The notes under the pieces: model-generated
What the model was told of the DNA's origin: nothing
The model's database searches: none
Seen by the model: the letters and a program-made list of their open reading frames with translations, nothing else
From: Streptomyces sp. DG2A-72
GTDB lineage: Bacteria; Actinomycetota; Actinomycetes; Streptomycetales; Streptomycetaceae
Reading direction: 5' to 3'
Length of the DNA stretch: 64,000 nt
NCBI RefSeq assembly: GCF_030499575.1
Contig: NZ_JASTLC010000001.1
Coordinates: 558,001-622,000 of the forward strand
Program-made: the position numbers and the translations under genes
Shown: positions 18,133-28,035 of the stretch, in pieces
Layout: each line of letters begins with the position of its first letter
Position numbering within the stretch: the stretch's first letter is position 1

Positions 18133-18615
18133 CTATATCCGCAGCACTGACAGCTGAACGAGGAGAGGTCTGGGGCGTGGCGGGCTGGGGCGCAGCACGG
18201 CCATCGCTCGTGCGAGCAGTGCCGTCAGCTGTGCCTTCCGGCGAGCCGCCGCGCACAGGAACAACCAGAGCAGCCACCCGGTGAGCACCGCCACGCACAC
18301 GGACAGCACGTCCATGCTGATCGTGGGCTCGTCCACCGCCGCCGACGACGCGGCCGGTGCCGCGGCCCCGTGGTCCGCCATCGCCTCATCAGGCCCGGTG
18401 GATGTCTGGTTGTCGGCAGCCCCATGGGCCATGCCGCCCTCGGGCGGGCCTACGACGGCATGGAGAGCGCCGTCTGTCGCCGAGCCCGAAGAGTGCTCCG
18501 GATGGCCCATCGTGTGCATGGCGAACACGCCGAATGTGAGCACGGCTACCAGCAGGAGGTACCCGAAGGCCCCGCCCACACGCAGCCGACTGCTCACACG
18601 CAACACGCCAGACAT
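18133..18615 (-). CDS. DUF6153-family membrane protein
   Basis: A 160-residue protein. An N-terminal helix (GYLLLVAVLTFGVFAMHTMG) is followed by a His/Met/Gly-rich external stretch (HPEHSSG, MAHGAADN, MADHGAA), a second helix (VLSVCVAVLTGWLLWLFLCA) and the DUF6153 ending RPLLVQLSVLRI. ATG 18615 lies only two bases from the candidate BlaI site and has no clear Shine-Dalgarno, so translation may be leaderless. It heads the DUF6153-DUF305-BNR set. A broken relative is at 13194-13690. The function is unknown; metal binding in the envelope is inferred. Confidence 0.78.
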   Translation of the reverse strand: MSGVLRVSSRLRVGGAFGYLLLVAVLTFGVFAMHTMGHPEHSSGSATDGALHAVVGPPEGGMAHGAADNQTSTGPDEAMADHGAAAPAASSAAVDEPTISMDVLSVCVAVLTGWLLWLFLCAAARRKAQLTALLARAMAVLRPSPPRPRPLLVQLSVLRI

Positions 18616-18617
18616 AC

Positions 18618-18635
18618 TACTAAGCCGGTTCCTAG
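18618..18635. promoter_or_regulatory. Candidate BlaI site at the DUF6153 start
   Basis: TACTAAG, seven bases (CCGGTTC), then CTAG. With flanks it is an imperfect palindrome CTAnnAAGCCGGTTnnTAG. Spacing equals that at 15278-15295. It lies immediately before the start codon of the minus-strand DUF6153 gene, so binding would block initiation. Confidence 0.5.
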
Positions 18636-18667
18636 AACGGCGACCTGCCGACCGGGCCCCGGCAGGC

Positions 18668-18932
18668 TCAGGCGCATCGGCCGTCCCTGCCCGGAACGCG
18701 CTCTCCGTACGCCAGTGCTCCCATCCTCTGCTGGTATTCAGCGGCGTCGACCCGGCCATGCATCCGCAGGCCGACGAGCCACTGCTCCGCGGCAGCCAGA
18801 GCGGCCCGCCGCCCTCGCGGCCTCGCCAGGGCGAGGACACCGCGATTCCTCAGGCGTCACCAGCCGTGCCGTGTCGTAGACCACAACCAAGAGGATCACC
18901 GCGCCGATCAGTGCCGCCACCACCGCGGCCAT
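18668..18932 (-). pseudogene. Small SHOCT-like membrane protein, frameshifted
   Basis: ATG 18932, preceded by GGTGAGG, opens a helix AAVVAALIGAVILLVVVYDT, then VTPEE. A frameshift near 18840 separates this from a downstream frame reading LAAAEQWLVGLRMHGRVDAA, then EYQQRMGALAYGE, ending at 18668. The second piece has the pattern of a SHOCT-like tail (short helix hairpin 'LR..G.IDaaEYq.RM..L'). Together they would make an about 87-residue protein. It lies just downstream of nuoN on the same strand. It is either a decayed gene or a one-base assembly error. Confidence 0.6.
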
Positions 18933-19004
18933 GTCGCCTCACCAACCAGGATCGGTGACATGCGCGTACCCCGGCTCGGCAGCGATGACGCGCGACTGGG
19001 CCCG

Positions 19005-20431
19005 TCAGCGCGCGAGCGGTCCGCCCAGCATGTCCAGGACGGTCCCGCCGAGCACTCCGAGTACGACGGATGCGGTGGCCGCCCCGTAGGCGACGAGGGC
19101 CGCTGATCTTGACGTCGCACCCGGATCATCCGCGGGTCCGCGTGCGAGAAACGCTGGGGCGATCCAGCGCAGGTAGTAGAAGAGGGAAGCCACCGTATTG
19201 ACGGCCGCGACGACCGCCAGCCATGCGTAGCCGCCGTCGAAGGCCGCGCTGAAGGCTTCCAGCTTGCCGAGGAAGACGGCGGTCGGGGGCGTGCCCACCA
19301 GGCCGAGCAGGCAGACGACGAGCGAGGCCAGCAGGGCCGGGTGCGTCCGCGCCAGGCCCCGGTAGTCGTCGATGGTGTGGGCCTCGGGAAGTGCGCAGAC
19401 GACAGCGAAGGCGCCGAGGTTGGTCAGCGCGTACCCGGCCAGGTAGTACAGCAGCGCCTCCTGGTCGAGGTCGGTGCGCCCGGCGACGGCCACTGGGAGC
19501 AGGAGATAGCCGACCTGGCTGATGGTGGAGTACGCGAGGAGTCGTTTGACGTCCTGCTGGAAGAAGGCCGCCAGGTTGCCCAACGTCATCGAGGCCACCG
19601 AGAGCACGGCCACCAGGTCGGCCCACGGCAGGTCGGCGTCCGCGAGCGGCACGACGGCGAGCCGGTAGAACGCGGCCAGGGCTCCGATCTTGGGGATCGT
19701 GGTGAGGAAGGCAGCGACAGGCGCCGAGCTGCCCTGGACAGCGTCCGGCACCCAGAAGTGGCCGGGCACGCCGCCGGCCTTGAACAGGACACCGGCGAGC
19801 AGCGCGAGCGTGCCGACCGCCACCAGTCCCGCCGGGGCCTCGGCGAGTTCGGTGCGCAGCATGGGATACGCCGTAACTCGCCCGGCGGCGAGGAGGACGG
19901 TGATGCCGGCGAGCATCAGAACGCCGAGGAGCGCGCCGACCACATAGAACTTCAGGGCCGCCTCGGTTCCGGGGCCGTCCTTGCGGAACCCGGCGAGCGC
20001 GTAGGCGGGCACGCCGGCCAGCAGGTAGCCGGCGGCGAGGAGCAGAAGATCCTGGGCTCCGGCCAGCATCAGGGCGCCTGCGGAGGAGAGTTGGAGCAGG
20101 ACGTAGAACTCGGTCTCGCGCGGGTCGCCGTACAGGCGCGGCATGGCGAGCGCGAGAACCAGCAGCGTGGCGCCGAGGATGACGATCCTGCTGGTGGCCG
20201 TAAGCGTGTCCAGGGCGAAGGACTCGCCGAAAACCGTCTCCACGGGCTTGGCCGCGGCAATCGCGGCGGCCACGATCCCCACGGTGCAGGCCGTTCCCGC
20301 CAGGGCCCCGGTCAGCCACTGGCGGCGGCGCGGCAGCCACGCCCCGAGCAGCAGACCGAGGACGGCGGAGGCGGCGAGCAGGACCTCGGGCAGGAGGTCG
20401 AGGGGGTTCTCGTTCATCCCGGTCATCTCGT

Positions 20432-20435
<4 letters not shown>
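19005..20435 (-). CDS. nuoN: NADH-quinone oxidoreductase subunit N-like
   Basis: A 476-residue antiporter-like complex I membrane subunit with about 13 helices. Diagnostic segments are LKFYVVGALLGVLMLAGITV, FKAGGVPGHFWVPDAVQGSS (Lys and broken-helix region), FFQQDVKRLLAYSTISQVGY and TPPTAVFLGKLEAFSAAF. These carry the conserved Lys and Glu of the proton channel. The start ATG 20435 overlaps the nuoM stop (ATGA); two further ATG codons shortly downstream are possible. It is the last recognised subunit of the operon. Confidence 0.9.
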
Positions 20436-21945
<1,510 letters not shown>

Positions 21946-21949
<4 letters not shown>

Positions 21950-23796
21950 CTCACGAGGACGAGGACGACGGCGAGGACAGTGAAGGCGGCGACCGCCTGA
22001 GCGAGGTACTGGTGCAACTGCCCGGTCTGCGGCCTGCGCGCCCAGCGGCCGAGCGCGCGGGCACCGCCCGCCACGCCCTCCACCGTGCCGTCGACGAGCC
22101 GCTCGGCCTGGGCGTTGGTCCACTGCGCCAGCCGGACCGACCCGCGGGCCGTGCCCTCGACGGCGCGGTCCAGCACCCGGTCGTCGAAGGCGGCAAGGGC
22201 GTGGGCGAGGCGCATGACCGGGCCTACGAGGAGGGTTCGTGCCGCGTTCTCCAGGCGCAGCCAGTCGGACGTCCAGGCAGTGAACCGGCGCGGGAAGGCG
22301 AGGAGTTGGGGTCCACGCATCCAGACCAAAGCGGAGACGGCCAGCGCGAGCGCGCCGGACAACCCCAACTCCCAAACCCGCGGGTCCGGTTGTCCCCCGC
22401 CGCCGAGTACCCGCCGGACCGCGTCACGTACGGGCGGGAAGGACGTGACGGTCAGGGCGGCGCAGGCGACGGCCAGGGTCACCAGCGGCAGCCGGGTCGC
22501 ATACGGCAGCGGTTCCTCACGGTCGTCCGGCACGGGAGCGGGCTGCCAGACGAACCAGAGGGCCTTGGCGCTGTAGACCGCGGAGATCACCGCACCGGCC
22601 AGCCCGACTGCGTACAGCGCCAGGTTGTCTTCGAGGGCGCCGGCGAGAAGCACGTCCTTCGCCGCCCACAGCGCCAAGGGCGGGACCCCGGCCAGAGCCA
22701 GGGCCGCGACGCTGAAGGTGATCCCGGCCGTACGGTGCCGCCGGGCCGCGCCGCGCAGGGCGGGCAGCGCCTTGGTGCCGAGGATGGTCAGCCAGGCGCC
22801 CGCGACGACGAAGGCCAGGCTCTTCGCGGCGGCGTGCGCGATGAGTTGCAGGGTTCCGCCGGTTACCGCTCCGGCCCCGGCGGCAAGCACCATGAATCCG
22901 ATCTGCGCGCAGGTCGAGGCGGCGAGCAGCTGCTTGAGGTCGGTCTGCGCCACGGCGACCAGGCCGAGCACCACCGCCGTCACGACGCCCGTCCACGCCA
23001 CCACGGGCCCGCCCCACCCGGAAGCCGACAGCAGTGGCTCCAGCCGCAGCAGCAGATACGCCCCGGCCACCACCATGGTCGCCGAGTGCAGCAGGGCCGA
23101 GACCGGGCTCGGGCCCTGCATGGCCCTGGACAGCCAGAAGCTGAACGGCAGTTGGGCCGACTTGCCGAAGGCGGCCGCAATGACGCCGACGGTGATGACC
23201 GTGGACCAGACGCCGGTCGCGTCCGGGAGTTCATCGAGGGCGAGGGAGCCGACCTGCCCGCTCGCCCACGCCGCGCCGGCGGCCAGATAGAGGCCGAGGT
23301 CGGCGGCACGGGTGGTGAGGAAGGCCGTATTGGCGGCATCGCCGCGCTCGGGGTCGCTCCACCAGTAGCCGATCAGCGCCCAAGAGGTGGCGCCCATCAC
23401 CTCCCATGCCATCAGCAGGACCGTCAGCGTGGTCGCGGTGACCGTCGTCAGCATCGCGCCGCCGAACAGCAGCATCAACCCGAAGAAGCGGGCGCGTGCC
23501 TCGCCCGGTCCGATGTCCGCGACGCTGAACAGGAGGACGGCCACGGTCACCGCCGTGACGGTGACGACCATGAGGCCCGACAGTCCGTCGACCGCGAGCC
23601 CGGCGGGAAGCCCTTCGAGCAGCGGTACCTCGACCCGAGGGTGCTCGAACGCCACCGCGACGGCGAGGCCGAGCGCGGCAACGGCCGTGCCGACCGCGAC
23701 CGTCGGGGCGTACCGGTCCACCGGGCGGCCGACGACCGCCAGCAGCGTGCCCACGGTCAACGGCAGCGCGACGAGCGCCCACAGCAGCGCGCTCAC
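21946..23796 (-). CDS. nuoL: NADH-quinone oxidoreductase subunit L-like
   Basis: A 616-residue antiporter-like subunit with about 15 helices and a C-terminal amphipathic stretch. Marks: GLSGLMVVTVTAVTVAVLLF, ATSWALIGYWWSDP, AFGKSAQLPFSFWLSRAMQG (where NuoL has FPLHTWLPDAM), PSPVSALLHSATMVVAGAYL and QTDLKQLLAASTCAQIGFMV. The substitution of the usual HxWLPDAM by SFWLSRAMQ matches the DUF/NuoL subgroup seen with unusual complexes. The start GTG 23796 overlaps nuoK. The lateral helix HL is present but shorter than in E. coli. Confidence 0.9.
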
Positions 23797-24098
23797 TCCT
23801 TCAGCTCCGCCGCCATGTCGGTCATGTCGACCTCGCGGGATCGGAACAGCGCGGTGACGACGGCGAAGCCGATGGCCATCTCCACGGCCATGACCGTGAC
23901 TGCCAGGACGACCAGCACCTGTCCGTCGGCCGCGGCCGGGGCGATGTAGTACCAGACGGCCGCCGCGCCGACGATGATGCCGCCCAGCATCAGTTCCAGC
24001 CCCATCATCAGCATCACGATCGACTGCTGGGTGAGCGCGCCGAACAGGCCGATGCTGAACAGAGCTGCGGCGAGCAGCAGAAAAAGCTCCAGGCTCAT
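23793..24098 (-). CDS. nuoK: NADH-quinone oxidoreductase subunit K-like
   Basis: A 101-residue subunit with three helices: FLLLAAALFSIGLFGALTQQ, SIVMLMMGLELMLGGIIVGA and VLAVTVMAVEMAIGFAVVTA. Both conserved membrane Glu residues are present (in GLELML and AVEMAIG). Start and stop overlap nuoJ and nuoL by four bases, so translation is coupled. Confidence 0.93.
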   Translation of the reverse strand: MSLELFLLLAAALFSIGLFGALTQQSIVMLMMGLELMLGGIIVGAAAVWYYIAPAAADGQVLVVLAVTVMAVEMAIGFAVVTALFRSREVDMTDMAAELKE

Positions 24099-24658
24099 CG
24101 GCCCATCCCTCCCCCTACCGGGTCGTCGGCGGTACGCGCCTTGAGATCGTCGCCAAAGCGGTCATAGCGGCCCCGGCGCGTGGCCAGGACGACGGTCGCG
24201 ACGATGGTGGCGAACAGGGCGAGACCCAGGGTCATCATGGTGAGCATCTGAGGGCCCATCAGCGACAGGCCCAGGTCCATGGTCGGATCGGCCGACGGCC
24301 TGCCACGCCGGGACGGCCACGGGGCGAGCAGGATTCCCGCGGCGAGTACGGCGAAGACCGCCGCGCAGATCACGGCCGCGCCCTTCTTGTTGTGGACCAT
24401 GGTCATCGGCATGAGCCCGGCCGGGTTCATCATGTACATCACCATGAACACGGCCATGATGGCCATCTCGATGGTCATCATCAGCACGATCACGACCCCG
24501 AGGTAGTCCAGCCCGAGCAGCAGCACTTCACCGCCGACGCACAGCAGAGAGGTCAGCAGCGCGTACGTGGCCCGTGCCATGGAGTCGAACCGGAACACCA
24601 TGATCCCGCCGGCCACCGCCAGCAGGGCCAGCACCCAGAAGATCGCGTCGTCATGCAC
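24095..24658 (-). CDS. nuoJ: NADH-quinone oxidoreductase subunit J-like
   Basis: A 187-residue, five-helix subunit. Marks: FWVLALLAVAGGIMVFRFDS, LTSLLCVGGEVLLLGLDYLG and VVIVLMMTIEMAIMAVFMVM. The middle helix is unusually Met-rich (IEMAIMAVFMVMYMMNP). I choose GTG 24658, which has GGAGG eight bases upstream; ATG 24664 and GTG 24667 are too close to that site. It follows nuoH by 13 bases and overlaps nuoK. Confidence 0.88.
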   Translation of the reverse strand: MHDDAIFWVLALLAVAGGIMVFRFDSMARATYALLTSLLCVGGEVLLLGLDYLGVVIVLMMTIEMAIMAVFMVMYMMNPAGLMPMTMVHNKKGAAVICAAVFAVLAAGILLAPWPSRRGRPSADPTMDLGLSLMGPQMLTMMTLGLALFATIVATVVLATRRGRYDRFGDDLKARTADDPVGGGMGR

Positions 24659-24671
24659 GGCCATCACCTCC

Positions 24672-25616
24672 TCATCGGTTCAGGACGACGACGGCCACGA
24701 ACAGGGCCTGAAGCAGCGTCAGCGGCACCAGCACCATCCACGCCGCCTCCATGTACCGCTCCATGCGCAGCACGGGCAGCAGCCGACGCCCGGCCACCAG
24801 CAGCGCCAGCACGGCCACGGTCTTGAGCAGCGTCCACGCCCAGCCCGGCAGCAGCGGGCCGTGCCCGCCGCCGAGGAACAGCGGCACGCTGAAGCCGGCG
24901 GTCACCACGAGCAGCATCCACCGGCCGCCCAGCAACACCAGCCGGTCCACGCCTGCCAGTTCGACGGCGGCGCCCCCGGCCGCGTCCCGCGCGAGCGGGT
25001 ACGCGAACGGCCCCCAGAAGGCCATCGCGAGCGCACTCAGCAGGTAGACGACGAACGCGGCCGGCATCCACACCACGAACCACAGCCCGTCCTGGGCCGC
25101 GACCACGTCGCCCACCCGGAGCGACTCGGCCCCCAGCGCGGCCGTGGTGATGGCGAACATGTGCGGAAGTTCGTACGCCAGACCCTGCGCCAGGAACCGG
25201 TACCCGCCGATCAGCGACAGCGCCGAGTTCGGCCCCCAGCCCGCCAGCCAGACCGCCGCCCAGGCAAGCGCCTCCATCGCGTTGAACCACACGATGCCGA
25301 CGGACGGATCGCTCACGGAACGGAAACCCCACGGCAGTACGGCACCTGCGAGCACCGCCGCCACCGGGACCAGCACCACGCCCAGCCTTCCGAGCAGCCG
25401 ATCCGCGGCTGTCGTACGGCGCGGCTGCTGGACGAGCAGCCGCAGGGCTTCGCGTAACGGGGCCGTCGCGCGGCGCCCGGCCTCCCGGACGCTTCCGGCA
25501 GGGCCGCGCTCGGCAGCCCCGGACAGCACCGCGTCGAATCCGGCCGTGACCACGGCGGCCACCGCCAGGGCGACAGGGAGGATGACGGTCGCCCAGAGGG
25601 GCGCTGCATCAGGCAT
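24672..25616 (-). CDS. nuoH: NADH-quinone oxidoreductase subunit H-like
   Basis: A 314-residue membrane subunit that in complex I forms the quinone channel with NuoB and NuoD. Segments: VVTAGFDAVLSGAAERG, PLREALRLLVQQPRRTTAAD, VWLAGWGPNSALSLIGGYRF, LAQGLAYELPHMFAITTAAL and AFWGPFAYPLARDAAGG. The GWGPN..L.G..R..AQ..aYE motif is preserved with its Glu. It overlaps the degenerate NuoB/D-like gene by eight bases. The cytoplasmic loop that docks NuoI is poorly conserved, in agreement with the absence of nuoI. Confidence 0.87.
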   Translation of the reverse strand: MPDAAPLWATVILPVALAVAAVVTAGFDAVLSGAAERGPAGSVREAGRRATAPLREALRLLVQQPRRTTAADRLLGRLGVVLVPVAAVLAGAVLPWGFRSVSDPSVGIVWFNAMEALAWAAVWLAGWGPNSALSLIGGYRFLAQGLAYELPHMFAITTAALGAESLRVGDVVAAQDGLWFVVWMPAAFVVYLLSALAMAFWGPFAYPLARDAAGGAAVELAGVDRLVLLGGRWMLLVVTAGFSVPLFLGGGHGPLLPGWAWTLLKTVAVLALLVAGRRLLPVLRMERYMEAAWMVLVPLTLLQALFVAVVVLNR

Positions 25617-27042
25617 GGGCCGCTCCCGAGGCGGGCGTGAGCGCGAGTTCCTCGATGTCGGGATCCAGGCTGGCCACGATGATCCGTGCGCAGGCGAACT
25701 CCGCGCCGGTCAGCAGCTCCGGAAGGATGTCGAGCAGCGCCTGCGACGGTGGCTGCGCTCCGTCCAGGCGTCCGCGTGGGCCGGCGAGCTCGCCCGGCGT
25801 CAACGGCCGTTCGTCGTCGAGCACTTCGAGGCCGCACTCGATCTCGTCCAGCCACCTCCGCAGTCGGTCGTACGCGTCCCCGTCGGCGGCGAGGGCCGGC
25901 CCGGTCACTCCTGCCGCGCCCGCTCTGGAGGACGACAACTCCCCCAGCCCGGCGATCGACCAACGCAGAGTGCGTGACCGCCGCACTCTGCGCACTACCC
26001 CGCGCAGGTCGCCGCCGATCTCCTCGCGCGGTGCTCCCGACAGCAGCTCGTCCCGCAGCCGACGGCAGCGCACGGCGACGTCCTCCCAGCCGACGACAGC
26101 GAGGAGCCGCCCCGCACTGTCCAGATGCGCGGCACAGCGCCGACGCACCGCACTTCCCCTGGTGACCTTCTCGCCCTGCGCCGCCCACAGCCACGGCTGG
26201 TCCCAGAAAGGCAGTCGATGGCCGGGCGGTACATGGAGATGGTCGACCTCGACGTCCTGTACGACGTCGCCTTGCAGGGTGAGTCGGAGAACGAGCCCCG
26301 TTGGCCAGTCGGTCAGGCCGGGGCCGACCGGTACGTGCAGCTGATCGAGTCTCAGCTCGTCCCGGTCGTCGGCCCGTTCGGCCATCGGCAGGCCTGCCAC
26401 GGCCCCCATGGCATGCATGTCGTGGCCCATGTGATCCATCTGGCCGGAATGGCCTTCATGCTCCATGTGGTCCATGTGCGGGGCATGGTCGTCGGGGTGG
26501 TGGTTCCCGTGACCCTCATGGCCGGAGTGACCCGCATGGCCGCCATGGCCGTGGCCCATGGCATGGTGCGGATGACCTTGATCGTCGGGTGCTGGAGGCG
26601 GCGAGCTGCCGTGGTGCGCCCCGTGGCCCTGATCATCACCGTGCCCTTGATGCTCCCCTGGCGCACGACCGCCAGGCTCACCCGCCGCGGCCCCCTGCTG
26701 GTCGTCTGCTTCGGCCTCGCGCGGAGTAGCCGCCCTGTCGGTCAGATCCCTCCGTGCCATCTCGAGCGCGTGCGCGGCATGCCCGGTCTCCTCGACCACG
26801 ATCCGCACGGCCGGCTCCGGCATCGACCGCTCGATGTCGTCCAGCCACTCCGCGTCCCGTGACTCCGGGGAGCCACAGACGACCATCAGGTCGGCGGCGG
26901 CCGGGGCGTCCGCCACCGGCCACCCCCGCCGGCGTACCTCTGCCTCCACCTCCAGCCGGATGTCCGTCGATCCAGGCAGCGCGACCGCCAGGACCGCCGG
27001 GCGCTGCATCGCCGTACGCCGCAGAAGGCTTCTCAGGTCCAC
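25609..27042 (-). CDS. Degenerate NuoB/NuoD-like fusion with His/Met-rich insert
   Basis: A 477-residue soluble protein where nuoB, C and D should be. Residues about 12-85 resemble NuoB without its cluster cysteines (AADLMVVCGSPESRD, DIERSMPEPAVRIVVEETGH). Residues about 120-215 form an insert with dozens of His and Met (GHGDDQGHGAHHG, HPHHAMGHGHGGHAGHSGHE, HMDHMEHEGHSGQMDHMGHD). The C-terminal half resembles NuoD in order: VPVGPGLTDWPTGLVLRLTL, GDVVQDVEVDHLHV, RTLRWSIAGLGELSS, AAGVTGPALAADGDAYDRLR. The catalytic His/Tyr of NuoD are not evident. It could be a metal-binding cap on the H-N membrane arm. NuoB/D homology is inferred by eye. Confidence 0.7.
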   Translation of the reverse strand: MDLRSLLRRTAMQRPAVLAVALPGSTDIRLEVEAEVRRRGWPVADAPAAADLMVVCGSPESRDAEWLDDIERSMPEPAVRIVVEETGHAAHALEMARRDLTDRAATPREAEADDQQGAAAGEPGGRAPGEHQGHGDDQGHGAHHGSSPPPAPDDQGHPHHAMGHGHGGHAGHSGHEGHGNHHPDDHAPHMDHMEHEGHSGQMDHMGHDMHAMGAVAGLPMAERADDRDELRLDQLHVPVGPGLTDWPTGLVLRLTLQGDVVQDVEVDHLHVPPGHRLPFWDQPWLWAAQGEKVTRGSAVRRRCAAHLDSAGRLLAVVGWEDVAVRCRRLRDELLSGAPREEIGGDLRGVVRRVRRSRTLRWSIAGLGELSSSRAGAAGVTGPALAADGDAYDRLRRWLDEIECGLEVLDDERPLTPGELAGPRGRLDGAQPPSQALLDILPELLTGAEFACARIIVASLDPDIEELALTPASGAAHA

Positions 27043-27383
27043 CGCAGGGCCCCCTCACGCCAGGCGTAGGCCACCGCAGCGAACAGGATCCCCAGGAAGA
27101 GGAACATCTCGACGACGGCTGTGGTGCCCACTTCAGAGACGACCTTCACCCACGGGTACATGAAGAGCATCTCCATGTCGAAGGCCAGGAAGATCATGGT
27201 GACCGCGTACCAGCGCACATGGAACCGGGAAACGGCGTGCTCGCCCGGCTTGAGACCTCCGGCGAAAGGGCCCGTTTCCAGGGGAGTCCGCGCTGCCGCC
27301 AGCCACAGGCCCAATCCGTAGAGGATCGCCAGCCCGGCCCCGACCACACCGAGAAGGACCAGCATCGGCTGCCATGCGTCCAT
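27033..27383 (-). CDS. nuoA: NADH-quinone oxidoreductase subunit A-like
   Basis: A 116-residue, three-helix subunit. Marks: LETGPFAGGLKPGEHAVSRF, HVRWYAVTMIFLAFDMEMLF and MYPWVKVVSEVG. The EhxxGx..P.g.A..rF..r.Y..a..FllFDvE..fl.PW pattern of NuoA is clear, with Met replacing Val. It is the first gene of the nuoA-N set. GGAGG precedes the ATG. A candidate regulatory palindrome lies 33-48 bases upstream, and copZ diverges beyond it. Confidence 0.92.
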   Translation of the reverse strand: MDAWQPMLVLLGVVGAGLAILYGLGLWLAAARTPLETGPFAGGLKPGEHAVSRFHVRWYAVTMIFLAFDMEMLFMYPWVKVVSEVGTTAVVEMFLFLGILFAAVAYAWREGALRWT

Positions 27384-27415
27384 CCCGCCCGACCTCCGTT
27401 CTCGGCGTCATACGG

Positions 27416-27431
27416 CTCCTAAGGACGTTAG
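27416..27431. promoter_or_regulatory. Weak TACTAAG-type palindrome before nuoA
   Basis: CTCCTAAGGACGTTAG contains CTAA-N5-TTAG. It shares CTAAG with the sites at 10691, 15278 and 18618 but lacks the leading TA, so it is a weaker candidate. It is 33-48 bases upstream of nuoA, in the region shared with copZ. Confidence 0.3.
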
Positions 27432-27474
27432 TGGCCGGAAAACCTCCGGAACCACTCCCATCTCGGGGAGAGAT

Positions 27475-27489
27475 TACCCCCTGGGGGTA
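27475..27489. promoter_or_regulatory. CsoR-type copper operator
   Basis: TACCCCCTGGGGGTA is a perfect 15-base palindrome, extended by ATT...TCAT. It matches the known CsoR box (G/C-rich core flanked by TA..TA) found before copZ-copA in Streptomyces and other actinomycetes. It lies 34-48 bases before the copZ start. CsoR releases such sites when it binds Cu(I). No csoR gene is in the window. Confidence 0.85.
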
Positions 27490-27522
27490 TCATTGGCACT
27501 CCTCTTGGGAAGGAGCAAGAAC

Positions 27523-27741
27523 ATGGTCCAGAAGGTGTACGACGTCAAAGGCATGACGTGCGACCACTGCGTCCAGGCCGTCAGCTCCGAACTCAACGGC
27601 CTCCCCGGAGTCGAGGACGTCCAGGTGGACCTGCCGTCGGGCCAGGTCACGGTGACCAGCGAACAGCAGCTGGATTCCGCCGCCGTCGCCGCAGCGGTCG
27701 ACGTGGCCGGCTACGAGCTCGCCGGCGGCGAGAGCCAGTGA
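27523..27741 (+). CDS. copZ: Copper chaperone CopZ (HMA domain)
   Basis: A 72-residue heavy-metal-associated domain protein. It has VYDVKGMTCDHCVQAVSSEL with the Cu(I)-binding CDHC, then LPGVEDVQVDLPSGQVTVTS and DVAGYELAGGE. The ferredoxin-like fold is complete. The ATG at 27523 has GGAAGGAG eight bases upstream. A perfect CsoR operator precedes it. In most Streptomyces a CopA P-type ATPase follows; here only decayed sequence follows, so export must be by another locus. Confidence 0.94.
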   Translation: MVQKVYDVKGMTCDHCVQAVSSELNGLPGVEDVQVDLPSGQVTVTSEQQLDSAAVAAAVDVAGYELAGGESQ

Positions 27742-28035
27742 ACCGGCGGGCAGAGCTGCTGCGCCGGGCAGTCGGTCACCCTGTCGTCAGGCTCACGACC
27801 GCGGCGCTTCTCCAGGCCGCGGCTTCCCGCCTCACGGATCCCGGAGCCGCCCCCGCGCGAACGTCCAGCGCGTGCGGCGCCGCTCGCTCGACTCGCTGAG
27901 CTGGTCCGGTGCACCGCGACGACGGCTGCTCAGCACCGCGCGGGCCGACACCGCCGACCCACCGGGCATCCGGCACCGGCACGCTGATGCGCCGCGACGG
28001 TAGCGGGGTAGGTGCCGAGTCGGCGCCCTGGCGAG

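Noticed and set aside
25609..27042. Reading the His-rich protein as a plain metallochaperone
   Set aside because: Its position inside overlapping nuo genes and the NuoB/NuoD-like flanks favour a complex subunit, though metal binding remains possible.
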